Shown: positions 1 through 7,825 of the stretch, piece by piece
How positions within the stretch are numbered: position 1 is the first letter of the stretch
Layout of the letters: every line of letters starts with the position of its first letter
Assembly: GCA_002782905.1 (NCBI GenBank)
Contig: PFJA01000192.1
Location: 4,232 to 25,543, forward strand
Source of the DNA: Lysobacterales bacterium CG_4_10_14_3_um_filter_64_11
GTDB lineage: Bacteria; Pseudomonadota; Gammaproteobacteria; Xanthomonadales; Xanthomonadaceae
DNA length: 21,312 nucleotides
Direction of reading: 5' to 3'
Notes under the pieces: model-generated
The model's database searches: none
What the model saw: only the letters and a program-made list of their open reading frames with translations
Told to the model about the DNA's origin: nothing
Made by a program: the position numbers and the translations under genes

Positions 1-407
1 TTCGGGTTTTCGCGGCTGCTGCGGCTTTCCTTGAACCATTCGTGCTCGACCGAGTTGTGACTGAGCACCTGGTCGATCATCACCTTCAGGCCAAGGCCAT
101 GCGCTTTGGTCAGCAGATGGTCGAAGTCGGACAGGGTGCCGAACAACGGATCCACCGCACGGTAGTCGGCAATGTCGTAGCCAAAATCGGCCATCGGCGA
201 TTTGAAAAACGGCGAGATCCAGATGGCATCGACGCCAAGGCTGGCAACGTAATCGAGCCGGCCGATGATGCCGGGCAGGTCGCCGACGCCGTCGCCATTG
301 GTATCGACGAAGCTGCGTGGGTAAATCTGGTAGATCGTCGCGCCACGCCACCAGGGCACCGGGCTGGCGGGCAACGGGGTTGGCGACGGGATGGCACTGG
401 GCAGCAT
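1..407 (-). CDS. GH13 alpha-glucosidase, N-terminal part (runs off window start)
   Basis: Glycoside hydrolase family 13 enzyme that would release glucose from alpha-linked oligosaccharides. The 135 visible residues begin after a short proline-rich leader with WWRGATIYQIYPRSF, the usual opening of the family's TIM barrel. They continue with DTNGDGVGDLPGI, LGVDAIWISPFFKSP and YDIADYRAVDPLFGT. Near the window edge is the first conserved GH13 region, MIDQVLSHNS, followed by HEWFKESRSSRENPK, which is typical of the oligo-1,6-/alpha-glucosidase subgroup. The catalytic Asp and Glu lie outside the window. The ATG at 407 is chosen because an in-frame TGA lies two codons upstream; the ribosome-binding site is weak. 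No secretion signal is evident, so the enzyme is probably cytoplasmic. It is divergent from the symporter gene and shares a control region with it. Family certain; exact substrate inferred. Confidence 0.93.
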   Translation of the reverse strand, partial: MLPSAIPSPTPLPASPVPWWRGATIYQIYPRSFVDTNGDGVGDLPGIIGRLDYVASLGVDAIWISPFFKSPMADFGYDIADYRAVDPLFGTLSDFDHLLTKAHGLGLKVMIDQVLSHNSVEHEWFKESRSSRENP

Positions 408-474
408 GGTTCATTCCAGGCGGCGATCTGAATGCCGCAGTCTACGGGCAAGTTGCGGCGGCGGCAGCGGTTTG

Positions 475-489
475 TGCATACGTATTCAT
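475..489 (+). promoter_or_regulatory. Candidate operator between divergent glucosidase and symporter genes
   Basis: The 15-bp TGCATACGTATTCAT is one base pair short of the perfect palindrome TGAATACGTATTCA and has a central CG, the usual form of LacI-family operators. It lies 68 bases from the glucosidase start and 71 from the symporter start. Its exact reverse complement occurs upstream of the TonB-dependent receptor. Recurrence beside functionally linked genes supports a regulatory role. The regulator itself is not in the window and its family is inferred. Confidence 0.6.
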
Positions 490-560
490 GTCCGATGGCC
501 GCGCACCGCGGCCAACCTGCGCTAGCGTTGCGCGCACAAGACCAGACACGGAGAGGGGCA

Positions 561-1979
561 ATGGCAGCACATTGGGTGCAACCGGCGGTATTTTTTTCGC
601 TCACCGCGCTGGTGGCGCTGTTGACCTGGCGCAAGTGCCGGCACACGGTACACAGCAGCGATTCGTCGAAGGACTATTTTCTGGCCGGCGGGTCGCTGAC
701 CTGGCCGTTCATCGCCGGCTCCTTGTTGCTTACCAATCTCAGTGCCGAGCAGATCGTCGGCATGAATGGCGCGCAGGTGATGCTGGTGGCATGGTGGGAA
801 TTCGGCGCCGCTGCCGGCCTGCTGGTTCTGGCCAAGGTGCTGATTCCGATGTACTACAAGTATCAATGCACCACCACCACCGAGCTGCTGGAGCGCCGGC
901 TTGGCGATGCGTCGATTCGCACGATCGTGTCGCTGCTGTTCCTGCTCGGCTACATGTTCATCCTGCTGCCGGTGGTGCTGTACACCGGTGCGGTATTCAT
1001 GAAGTCGATGTTTCACCTGCACTGGCCGGTGTTGGCGATAGCCGCCATGCTGGCGGCGGTTGGTCTGCTCTATGCTGCGTTTGGCGGGCTGCGCGCAATC
1101 GCCATTTCTGACACCTACAACGGCCTCGGCCTGCTGGTGATGGGGCTGGCCGTCACCGTGTTCGCAATGGCCGCGGTGAACTGGGATCTGTCCGGCATCC
1201 CCGCCGAACGCCTCACCCTGTGGGGCGGGGCGCAATCGGATATTCCGTGGCCAACGCTGATCACCGGCATGCTGTTTATCCACATTTTCTACTGGGGCAC
1301 CAACATGGTGATTGCCCAGCGCGCGCTCGCGGCGGGTTCGGTACGCGAGGCGCAAAAAGGCATTTATGCGGCGGCCGGCTTCAAGCTGCTGACGCCGTTG
1401 ATCGTGGTGCTGCCGGGTTTGATCGCGTTCAAGTTGTTTGGCGACGTTGACGATGTTGCCTACGGCCGGCTGGTCGCAGCGGTACTGCCGCCGTGGTTGT
1501 CGGGTGCGTTTGCGGCGGTGATTGCCGGCGCCGTGTTGTCGAGTTTCAACTCGACGCTGAACTCGGCATCGGCGCTGTACACCTGCGACCTGCACGCCAA
1601 GTACATCAATGCTGACGCCGACTATCGCCGGGTCGGGCAATGGGTGGCGGTGGTGTTCACGCTGGTATCGCTGGCGGTGGTGCCGGTGTTCGAACACGCG
1701 CGCAGCATCATCGATACCCTGCAGCGGCTCAATGGCCTGTACTCGATGCCGGTGCTGGCGGCGTTCGTGGTCGCGGTGGTGTTCGGCCGCGTCAACACGC
1801 ATGCCGTACGCGCGGGGCTGCTGTTCGGTGTGCTGCTCTACGCGGGGTTCACTTTTATCTGGTCGCCGCTGCATTACATCCATCTGATGTTCATCACCCT
1901 TGCCAGCACGGTCAGCCTGATCTGGCTGCTCGACCGCGTGCTCGGTGGCGCGTGCGAGGCCGTTTTGCCGGCACGATGA
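561..1979 (+). CDS. SGLT-type sodium/sugar symporter (SSS family)
   Basis: Inner-membrane transporter of the solute:sodium symporter family, 472 residues with about 13 hydrophobic segments. Family features seen are YFLAGGSLTW near the N-terminus, CTTTTELLERR after the third helix, YAAFGGLRAIAISDTYNG, WGTNMVIAQRALAA, and LSSFNSTLNSASALYT around residues 326-341. The last matches the helix that supplies sodium-binding serines in vSGLT. Similarity to the SGLT branch points to a sugar substrate, and the neighbouring alpha-glucosidase suggests glucose, maltose or a related sugar. The ATG at 561 is preferred over an ATG at 432 because it follows GAGAGGGG and starts at the expected N-terminus; the upstream frame would add 43 basic, non-family residues. 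The gene is likely controlled by the operator at 475-489. Family firm; substrate inferred. Confidence 0.92.
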   Translation: MAAHWVQPAVFFSLTALVALLTWRKCRHTVHSSDSSKDYFLAGGSLTWPFIAGSLLLTNLSAEQIVGMNGAQVMLVAWWEFGAAAGLLVLAKVLIPMYYKYQCTTTTELLERRLGDASIRTIVSLLFLLGYMFILLPVVLYTGAVFMKSMFHLHWPVLAIAAMLAAVGLLYAAFGGLRAIAISDTYNGLGLLVMGLAVTVFAMAAVNWDLSGIPAERLTLWGGAQSDIPWPTLITGMLFIHIFYWGTNMVIAQRALAAGSVREAQKGIYAAAGFKLLTPLIVVLPGLIAFKLFGDVDDVAYGRLVAAVLPPWLSGAFAAVIAGAVLSSFNSTLNSASALYTCDLHAKYINADADYRRVGQWVAVVFTLVSLAVVPVFEHARSIIDTLQRLNGLYSMPVLAAFVVAVVFGRVNTHAVRAGLLFGVLLYAGFTFIWSPLHYIHLMFITLASTVSLIWLLDRVLGGACEAVLPAR

Positions 1980-2015
1980 AATCGAGTAAACACGTCTTTT
2001 TACTGCGCAAAAGCA

Positions 2016-2030
2016 ATGAATACGTATGCA
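2016..2030 (-). promoter_or_regulatory. Second copy of the candidate operator, upstream of the TonB-dependent receptor
   Basis: ATGAATACGTATGCA is the exact reverse complement of the site at 475-489. It is 36 bases after the symporter stop and 142 bases before the receptor start. It suggests the receptor has its own controlled promoter and responds to the same regulator as the symporter and glucosidase. Confidence 0.6.
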
Positions 2031-2075
2031 AGTAGCTGTTCTGAGGGAGGGTGCAGACCTACCATTGCCCGCAAG

Positions 2076-2103
2076 TTGACGCAAGTCGATGGCGACGTAT
2101 CGA
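2076..2103 (+). promoter_or_regulatory. Possible sigma70-type promoter for the TonB-dependent receptor
   Basis: TTGACG (2076-2081) is followed after 16 bases by TATCGA (2098-2103), in the 192-base gap before the receptor gene and downstream of the candidate operator. The -35 match is good, while the -10 match and spacing are only fair. Nothing but sequence resemblance supports it. Confidence 0.3.
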
Positions 2104-2171
2104 GTTCAGCCCAGGAGCGCATGTTGCGCGAGTGGGAATCAAAAACATTCGCACACCACTGGGAGGGGGCG

Positions 2172-5120
2172 ATGATGAAGGTTTACAAGCGCAACAAGCT
2201 GTTCCTGGCGCTGGCTTCGGCTGGTTTTTGCATGAGCTTCGGCGCGCTGGCGGCCGAGCCGGTTGCACCGGCCGATGCGCAAAGTGGCGGCACGGCGCAG
2301 GCCGACGCCGCCGCAGACAAGGCGGCAGAGCGGGCCAACAAAGAGAAAGAAACTGCTGCGTTACTCGATACCGTCGAAGTGCGCGGCTTCCGCGCATCCG
2401 TTGAAACCGCGATCGCTGCCAAGCGCGATGCCACCTCGATTGTCGAGGTGATCTCGGCCGAAGACATCGGCAAACTGCCCGACGTCAGCATCGGTGAGGC
2501 GCTCGCGCGTTTGCCCGGCCTGACGGCGCAACGCGTCGATGGCCGTGCCCAGGCCATCTCGATTCGCGGCCTCGGCCCCGACTTCAGCACCTCGTTGCTC
2601 AATGGTCGCGAGCAGGTCACCACCGGCGACAACCGTGGCATCGAGTTCGACCAGTACCCGGCCGAATTGCTCGGCGGCGTGGTGGTCTACAAAACCCCCG
2701 ATTCCACCCTCATCGGTCAAGGTCTGGCCGGCACCGTCGATCTGCGTACCATTCGCCCGCTGGCGCATGGACGGCGCTCCATCGCGGCCAACGCCCGCTA
2801 TGAAGTCAACAACGATGGCGCCTTGAATTCGGATGCCTCCAACAAGGGCCATCGCGTGACCGCGATGTTCATCGACCAGTTCGCCGACGACACCATCGGT
2901 GTCACCTTGGGTATCGCCAGTCAGTCGACGCCGTTGCAACAGGAGCGTTTCAATGCCTGGGGTTTCCCGACCGTGTTTCGACGGGCTGACGGTAGCCTCA
3001 CGGGCGACTCGCGAACGCAGGTGGGTGGTCAGGACACGCCTGACCCGACTGATGACGTGTTCGTCGACCACGAAAGGATCGGCGCTGTTATCGGTGGTGC
3101 CAAGCCCTTCGCCGCGTCGAACGACCTGAACCGCTTCGGCGTGATCGGCACGATCGAGTACCAACCGAGCGAAAACTTTCATAGCACCCTCGATCTGAGC
3201 TACACCGACTTCAACGAGACTCAGCTGATCCGTGGCATCGAGTTCCCGTTGTGGTGGTCGAATGCGCAGTTGCGCCCTACTGGATTCTCTGTCGATAACG
3301 GTCTGATCACGCAGGGCGTGTTCGACAACGTCCGTGGCGTGATGCGCAATGATCGCAACGAGCGCAACGCACAGTTGTTCACGTTCGGCTGGAACAACCG
3401 GTTTGATTTCGGCGACGGTTGGGGCTTCGAGTCGGACATCAGCTATTCGCGCTCGGAGCGTAGCGACGAAAACCTCGAGACCTATCTCGGCACTGGCCCC
3501 GGCAGCAACAACGGGTTGGCCGATTCGCTTGGATTCACTGTGGGTAGTGGCGGCCAGTTTGCCTTCCAACCAACCATCGACTACGGCAACCCCGCACTGT
3601 TCGGCATCACCGACCCGCAGGGTTGGGGCGGTGGCGCCGGCTTGACCCAAGCGGGCTTCATCAACGCGCCGGATACCGAGGATCAACTGGCGCATGTCAA
3701 GTTCCTGGTCGATCATTCCTTCGTGGAAGGTGCGATCTCCAAGGTCACGGTCGGTGTCGATTTCAGCCGGCGCGACAAGGATCGGCAGATTCGCCAGCAA
3801 TTCCTGACCCCGGCCAATGGCACCGACAACACCAACGGCTTCACCGCCATTCCGACCGAACTGTTGCTCGCCAACCCTGCTGATCTGAGCTTTATCGGCA
3901 TCCCTGGCCACCTCTCGATTCGGCCGCTGGACCTGATCAATGGCGGCTTTCTGGTTCGCGTCGATACCGCGTTGTCGTCGTTCAACATCCCGCAGGACTG
4001 GAAAGTGCGTGAGGACATCGCGTTGGGCTTCATCAAGGTGGATATTGACACCAACCTTGGTGACGTTGGTTTGACCGGCAATGTCGGCGTGCAGGGGGTC
4101 TATACCGATCAGAGCTCGGGTGGATTCCGCGCTGCGGCGCCGCCGGTGGGCAGCCCGGGCGTAAGCAACCCGAACTTCGTCGAATCGCGCGATGGCGACA
4201 AGTATTGGCGTCTGCTGCCGAGCCTGAATCTGATTTTCGATTTCGGTAACGATCTGAAGGCCCGCCTGGGTGCCGGCCGCACCATGGCGCGTGCACGCAT
4301 GGATCAGCTCAACGCCGGCCTGAGCCTCAACGTCAACCGAACACAGATCACCGAGACCGATCCGAACCGTTCGGCGTTCAGCTCCGGCGGTGGCAATGCC
4401 AACCTCAAGCCGTTCATGTCGACCAACATTGACCTGTCGATTGAGCAGTACTTCGCCGATGGCAAGGGTTACTTGGCGCTGGCTGGCTATTACAAGGACT
4501 TGGAGGATTTCGTCAATCCCAATTCGGCGCGTCTGGTCGATTTCTCGCAGTTCGTCGATGAGTTCCTGAGTCCCGAAGAGCAGGCCATGCTTGGGACCAC
4601 GCTGGGCACGGCATCCGGCCCGACCAATAGTGGCAGCGGCTGGATCGCCGGTGGCGAGTTCACCGCATCGGTGCCGCTCAGTTTGTTGACGCCGGCGCTG
4701 GAAGGGTTCGGACTGATCAACAGCGTTTCGTATACCGACAGCAGCGTCAAGCTGGCGCCGGGCGAATCGGCAATCACTGTGCCGGGGCTCTCCGAATGGG
4801 TGGTCAACACGACGGCGTATTTCGAGCAGAGCGGATTTTCGGCGCGCTTGAGCCATCGTTATCGCGATCAGTTCCTGTCCGAGATATTCGGCCTCAGCGC
4901 CACCCGCGTGACCCGTTCGGCCAAGAGCGAAAGCATTCTTGACGCGCAGGTCAGCTACGAGTTGCAGTCTGGCACGATGAAGGGGCTTACCTTCCTCGCA
5001 CAGGCCAACAACCTCACCGACGAACCGTTCACCACCTTCGAGCAGGGCGACGGACGTTTCGTGATCGATCGGCAGAAGTTCGGCGTGAGCTTCCTGTTCG
5101 GCGTTTCCTACCGCTTCTGA
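2172..5120 (+). CDS. TonB-dependent outer-membrane receptor, Xanthomonas/Caulobacter type
   Basis: Outer-membrane gated beta-barrel for energy-dependent uptake, 982 residues. The signal peptide has basic KVYKRNK, a hydrophobic stretch and likely cleavage after GALAA. An alanine/lysine-rich linker precedes a TonB-box-like DTVEVRGF. The plug follows (about residues 70-220) with ISAEDIGKLPDVSIGEALAR, LPGLTAQRV and SIRGLGPDFSTSLLNGR. The rest is barrel, ending in the terminal Phe (SYRF) expected for BAM recognition. The plug sequence is typical of the TonB-Xanth-Caul subfamily, which commonly handles carbohydrates. The start at 2172 follows GGGAGGGGG; ATG 2175 is equally possible. An upstream ATG at 2016 lies inside the candidate operator and would bury the signal peptide behind 52 residues. 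Adjacent symporter and glucosidase genes suggest maltodextrins or related alpha-glucosides as ligand; this is inferred. Confidence 0.95.
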   Translation: MMKVYKRNKLFLALASAGFCMSFGALAAEPVAPADAQSGGTAQADAAADKAAERANKEKETAALLDTVEVRGFRASVETAIAAKRDATSIVEVISAEDIGKLPDVSIGEALARLPGLTAQRVDGRAQAISIRGLGPDFSTSLLNGREQVTTGDNRGIEFDQYPAELLGGVVVYKTPDSTLIGQGLAGTVDLRTIRPLAHGRRSIAANARYEVNNDGALNSDASNKGHRVTAMFIDQFADDTIGVTLGIASQSTPLQQERFNAWGFPTVFRRADGSLTGDSRTQVGGQDTPDPTDDVFVDHERIGAVIGGAKPFAASNDLNRFGVIGTIEYQPSENFHSTLDLSYTDFNETQLIRGIEFPLWWSNAQLRPTGFSVDNGLITQGVFDNVRGVMRNDRNERNAQLFTFGWNNRFDFGDGWGFESDISYSRSERSDENLETYLGTGPGSNNGLADSLGFTVGSGGQFAFQPTIDYGNPALFGITDPQGWGGGAGLTQAGFINAPDTEDQLAHVKFLVDHSFVEGAISKVTVGVDFSRRDKDRQIRQQFLTPANGTDNTNGFTAIPTELLLANPADLSFIGIPGHLSIRPLDLINGGFLVRVDTALSSFNIPQDWKVREDIALGFIKVDIDTNLGDVGLTGNVGVQGVYTDQSSGGFRAAAPPVGSPGVSNPNFVESRDGDKYWRLLPSLNLIFDFGNDLKARLGAGRTMARARMDQLNAGLSLNVNRTQITETDPNRSAFSSGGGNANLKPFMSTNIDLSIEQYFADGKGYLALAGYYKDLEDFVNPNSARLVDFSQFVDEFLSPEEQAMLGTTLGTASGPTNSGSGWIAGGEFTASVPLSLLTPALEGFGLINSVSYTDSSVKLAPGESAITVPGLSEWVVNTTAYFEQSGFSARLSHRYRDQFLSEIFGLSATRVTRSAKSESILDAQVSYELQSGTMKGLTFLAQANNLTDEPFTTFEQGDGRFVIDRQKFGVSFLFGVSYRF

Positions 5121-5149
5121 TTCAACGCGTCACGGGCGTCCCCCGCTTG

Positions 5150-5185
5150 CCCCTGCCGGCGCTCCCCCGCCGGCAGGGGTTTTTT
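5150..5185 (+). terminator. Intrinsic terminator of the TonB-dependent receptor gene
   Basis: A perfect 11-bp GC-rich stem, CCCCTGCCGGC pairing with GCCGGCAGGGG, surrounds an 8-base loop and is followed directly by six T. It starts 30 bases after the receptor stop codon, so it should end transcription of the sugar-uptake block. Confidence 0.9.
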
Positions 5186-5225
5186 ATGGGCGTTGGCAAG
5201 TTGTTGCGCACGCGGAACGCAGGAT

Positions 5226-5267
5226 GGGTTTCGGTCGCTTCGCGACAGCGTTCGCTGTGCGAACTAC
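5226..5267. repeat. REP-like palindromic element
   Basis: GGGTTTCG is followed at once by the hairpin GTCGC-TTC-GCGAC and an overlapping hairpin ACAGC-GTTC-GCTGT, then GCGAACTAC. The closing CTAC is the complement of the GTAG end found on REP-like repeats of Stenotrophomonas and relatives. It lies in the gap between the receptor terminator and the 3' end of the minus-strand operon, the usual location for such elements. Base-pairing is directly visible; membership of a genome-wide family is inferred. The rest of 5186-5316 shows only similar short palindromes. Confidence 0.5.
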
Positions 5268-5316
5268 GCCTTCGCTGTGCTCGGTCGCTGCGCTCTACCC
5301 TTCTTGCGAGCGTGCT

Positions 5317-6714
5317 TCACGGCGCGTTGCTGGGGGCGATGGCACGGGTGTCGCTGGGCTCGTCCAGTTGCGCAAACACCTGATGGAACAGGACGCAATG
5401 TTTGAGGCTGTGAAACAAGGCAGCAAGCGCGTCGTGTTCGGCAGCGACGGCGCTGTCGCCGAAGGTCTGAGCCATTCGCTTGAGCGTTGCGTCAAGGCCG
5501 TGTCCCCGCAGCATGGCGTCGAGCATGGCCAGCGCGGTGGCATTGAAATCCAGGCCGAGCAGGTTGCCAAAGTGCTCCGTGTTGCCGGTCATTTCTGCCA
5601 CCCAGGCCAGCACCTGTGCGGCCGGATCGGCGCATCGATACTCTCGCCGCACCAGGCCCAGCAATTGTTCTCGATCAAATACATTGAGCAGCAACGCCAG
5701 CAGGAAGCGGTGGCTGGGCGCGTGCAGTTTGCGCCGAAGCTCGATGATGCTGCGGCTGTACAGATCATTGCGTACGGCCTGCTTGACAAGCTCGCGCTGT
5801 GCCCGCGGCAGCGCCGTGCATTGCTCGCACAAACGCTGTGCTGCGGCCAGATCGGCACTGATCAGGGTGTGTTCGGTAATCAGCATGTAGGCCAGAAACA
5901 GGTCGGCATCGGTGAGTGACCGCGCCAAGTGCTGGTCAAAACCGTTGCCATTCAACACCCGCAACATGCGCAGGAATTGCAGCTTGCGCAGCGTTGCGGC
6001 GTGCCGCTGGAACGGGTCGACGGCCAGCCCCGGCCAGTGGTAATCGTATTGCACCTGCGTGTTGGGGTCGTCGGTAATGGTGCGCACGACAATGGTTACC
6101 GATGGCCGAATGAGGTGGAACAGGGAGTGGATCAGCGCATCGCCGCGTGCGATCACGCGCGTGTCGCCGGGGCGCAGCACCTCGATATCGCGCAACCCAA
6201 GTTGTCCGGCGATGGCGCGCTGTTTGAACACGGGTTGCTGCCACGGCTCGAAGTGATAGCGGCAATGAATGCTGGAACCGAGCAACACATGGAAGGCACC
6301 GCAGAACCCATGCTGATGGATGCTGGTGGTGCCATCGAGCCAGGTCAGTGCTGAGATATCGAAGTGTTCGCCGCGATAGAGCGAAAGCGGGGGCTCGGCA
6401 AATTTTGCGTCCAGATCGGCTTGCCGACACAACTGCTCGGCACTCAACACATAGTCGATCAGATCGGTATGGTCGATGTGCGCGGAGGGATTGCACGCGT
6501 GCAGTTGCTCGGCGGCGACCGACTCCAGTCGCGCGTACACGGCGTCGCGCTCGCTGCCAACCGCGGCGGCGATGGAGTCGCCCAGCACCGTGAAAAAACG
6601 CGCGACGCGATGTGTGGGTTGCAGCGCGGCCGGCGGCGCGGCCGCATCACCGGGCAGGGTGCCATCGGCATCCACACATGCAGCGGCGACAACTACCGGT
6701 GCGCCGCGGTTCAT
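5317..6714 (-). CDS. Cysteine-dioxygenase-like cupin protein with long C-terminal region
   Basis: A 465-residue cytoplasmic-looking protein without a signal peptide. Residues about 105-215 resemble the cysteine dioxygenase cupin: LTWLDGTTSIHQHGFCGAFHVLLG supplies the H-x-H pair (H133, H135), and ALIHSLFHLIRPSVTIVVRT offers a third His (H196 or H200), as in the three-His iron site of thiol dioxygenases. C138 lies near where mammalian cysteine dioxygenase has its crosslink Cys. Residues 240-465 look helical and match nothing recognised; the protein is more than twice the length of a simple cysteine dioxygenase. Its start overlaps the stop of the upstream oxygenase gene by ATGA, so the two are translationally coupled. 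Reaction and substrate are unknown: it could oxidise a thiol, a modified peptide or a small metabolite, or have lost activity. Fold assignment is moderately confident. Confidence 0.8.
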   Translation of the reverse strand: MNRGAPVVVAAACVDADGTLPGDAAAPPAALQPTHRVARFFTVLGDSIAAAVGSERDAVYARLESVAAEQLHACNPSAHIDHTDLIDYVLSAEQLCRQADLDAKFAEPPLSLYRGEHFDISALTWLDGTTSIHQHGFCGAFHVLLGSSIHCRYHFEPWQQPVFKQRAIAGQLGLRDIEVLRPGDTRVIARGDALIHSLFHLIRPSVTIVVRTITDDPNTQVQYDYHWPGLAVDPFQRHAATLRKLQFLRMLRVLNGNGFDQHLARSLTDADLFLAYMLITEHTLISADLAAAQRLCEQCTALPRAQRELVKQAVRNDLYSRSIIELRRKLHAPSHRFLLALLLNVFDREQLLGLVRREYRCADPAAQVLAWVAEMTGNTEHFGNLLGLDFNATALAMLDAMLRGHGLDATLKRMAQTFGDSAVAAEHDALAALFHSLKHCVLFHQVFAQLDEPSDTRAIAPSNAP

Positions 6715-7592
6715 GTCATCTCGCCTTGGTAATCGGCATCGACGAAATGAAACAGGATCGAGGTTGAGCGATGGCCGCGGGGCAGCAGCTCGCGGCTATG
6801 GCGCAACTCGCGGCCCTTGAAGATCAGTGCTTCGCCCAGGCGCTGGTGGACGGCGTGCAGGCGGCCATCGCGGCCGCGGATGTTCAGCGCCCATGGCGAG
6901 CGCTGCTTGGCATCCAGCGGCGCATAGTCGACCAGCAATGTGATGGTGTATTCGCACGGTGGCCGGTCGACATGCCAGTAAAGATCGCCGCCTTCGTCAT
7001 ACACCGACACGAACGAGTACGACGGCTTGCTGCACTGTGCAACCAATTGCGTTACCCGCTCATTCAACTGTTGGTGCCAGAAAGCCGCGACCGGATGATT
7101 GTGCGCCACAAAACGGCGCGTGCCGCCGGCATCATCTCGCGCCAGGAAACCTTCAGCGGCGAGTTCACGAAAATAGTGCCCAAGTGCCGCAACGTGCGCT
7201 GCCGGCAGCAGGTTTTGCATGGTCGCGAATCCCTCGCGGGCAAAATGTGCGCGGGTTTCGGCGTTGTCCAGCGCCGTTGCATCGGCTGTCGATGCGAGCA
7301 AGGGCAATGGGTACGCAGCCGCCATCGGCAGCCCATCGCTGGGTGCGAACAAGCCGATTTGCCGCAGTTCCGCGATGCCTTGTGCAGACAGCGGTGGGTC
7401 ACTGTGGCGGTGGATCAAGGCCGCGCACAAAAACGCATGCGCGTCGGGAAAGTTGCTGGCTTTGACCAGCACCGAGGAGAGCGCCACCGCCTTGACCGGG
7501 GCCCGCACCAAAAACACCGGTGCCGCAGGCGCGCCGTGCACGGCGATGCTGGCGCTGGGGTTCAGCGCCAGATCGCTACCCGCCAGTTGCAT
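6711..7592 (-). CDS. Fe(II)/2-oxoglutarate-dependent oxygenase family protein
   Basis: A 293-residue protein whose C-terminal half carries the double-stranded beta-helix signature of 2-oxoglutarate oxygenases: H207-x-D209 in YWHVDRPP, distal H265 in RELRHSRE, and R275 ten residues later, suited to bind 2-oxoglutarate. ALNIRGRDG, LGEALIFKG and STSILFHFV are also typical of prolyl-hydroxylase-like members. Residues about 1-110 are a separate region with no clear family; its short helical LSAQGIAELRQIGLF stretch resembles small winged-helix recognition domains only weakly. The gene starts 3 bases after the small upstream gene and has no good ribosome-binding site, implying translational coupling. 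It ends in a 4-base overlap with the cupin gene. Substrate unknown; the neighbouring small peptide is one candidate. Confidence 0.85.
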   Translation of the reverse strand: MQLAGSDLALNPSASIAVHGAPAAPVFLVRAPVKAVALSSVLVKASNFPDAHAFLCAALIHRHSDPPLSAQGIAELRQIGLFAPSDGLPMAAAYPLPLLASTADATALDNAETRAHFAREGFATMQNLLPAAHVAALGHYFRELAAEGFLARDDAGGTRRFVAHNHPVAAFWHQQLNERVTQLVAQCSKPSYSFVSVYDEGGDLYWHVDRPPCEYTITLLVDYAPLDAKQRSPWALNIRGRDGRLHAVHQRLGEALIFKGRELRHSRELLPRGHRSTSILFHFVDADYQGEMT

Positions 7593-7595
7593 CGA

Positions 7596-7772
7596 TCAAT
7601 CGTCGGCGCGGCGGCGTTGATCCTCGGTCTGCGGTCGCGGCGTGGGACCAGGCGGCATGGCCTCTGGTGAAAATGGCATGCCGTCGCCGGATTTGGTGGC
7701 CAGGTTGTGCAGTTGATCCAGCAGCGCCGCCGGAACCGAAACCGCATTGTCACGTTTGTCATTGCTGTGCAT
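7596..7772 (-). CDS. Small proline-rich protein, first gene of the oxygenase operon
   Basis: A 58-residue protein with no recognised family. The N-terminal half is charged, then forms a plausible amphipathic helix (VPAALLDQLHNLATK). The C-terminal half is proline-rich (MPFSPEAMPPGPTPRP) and ends in a charged tail. It has no Cys and no signal peptide. The ATG at 7772 is chosen because GGGGAGAG precedes it at good spacing, the strongest ribosome-binding site of the operon; the open frame upstream to 7862 lacks one. Three bases separate it from the oxygenase gene. Size, position and composition would fit a modification substrate or accessory protein; both are inference. Expression is supported by the ribosome-binding site and operon packing. 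Confidence 0.7.
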   Translation of the reverse strand: MHSNDKRDNAVSVPAALLDQLHNLATKSGDGMPFSPEAMPPGPTPRPQTEDQRRRADD

Positions 7773-7825
7773 CGTACTCTCCCCGAAGTATGTGCCAGAC
7801 CGCAGCGAAAACTGCGCCCCGGGCA

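Noticed and set aside
522..2084. 520-codon open frame on the minus strand across the symporter gene
   Set aside because: The product would be almost all H, Q, R and A, the typical antisense of a hydrophobic membrane-protein gene.
2016..2171. Upstream start giving a 1034-residue receptor
   Set aside because: That ATG lies inside the operator-like palindrome, lacks a good ribosome-binding site and would place 52 residues ahead of an evident signal peptide.
2361..4856. 831-codon open frame on the minus strand across the TonB-dependent receptor gene
   Set aside because: It is antisense to a full-length, signature-bearing receptor. Its translation is low-complexity, rich in R, A, G, D and V with no domain, as expected from a GC-rich shadow frame.
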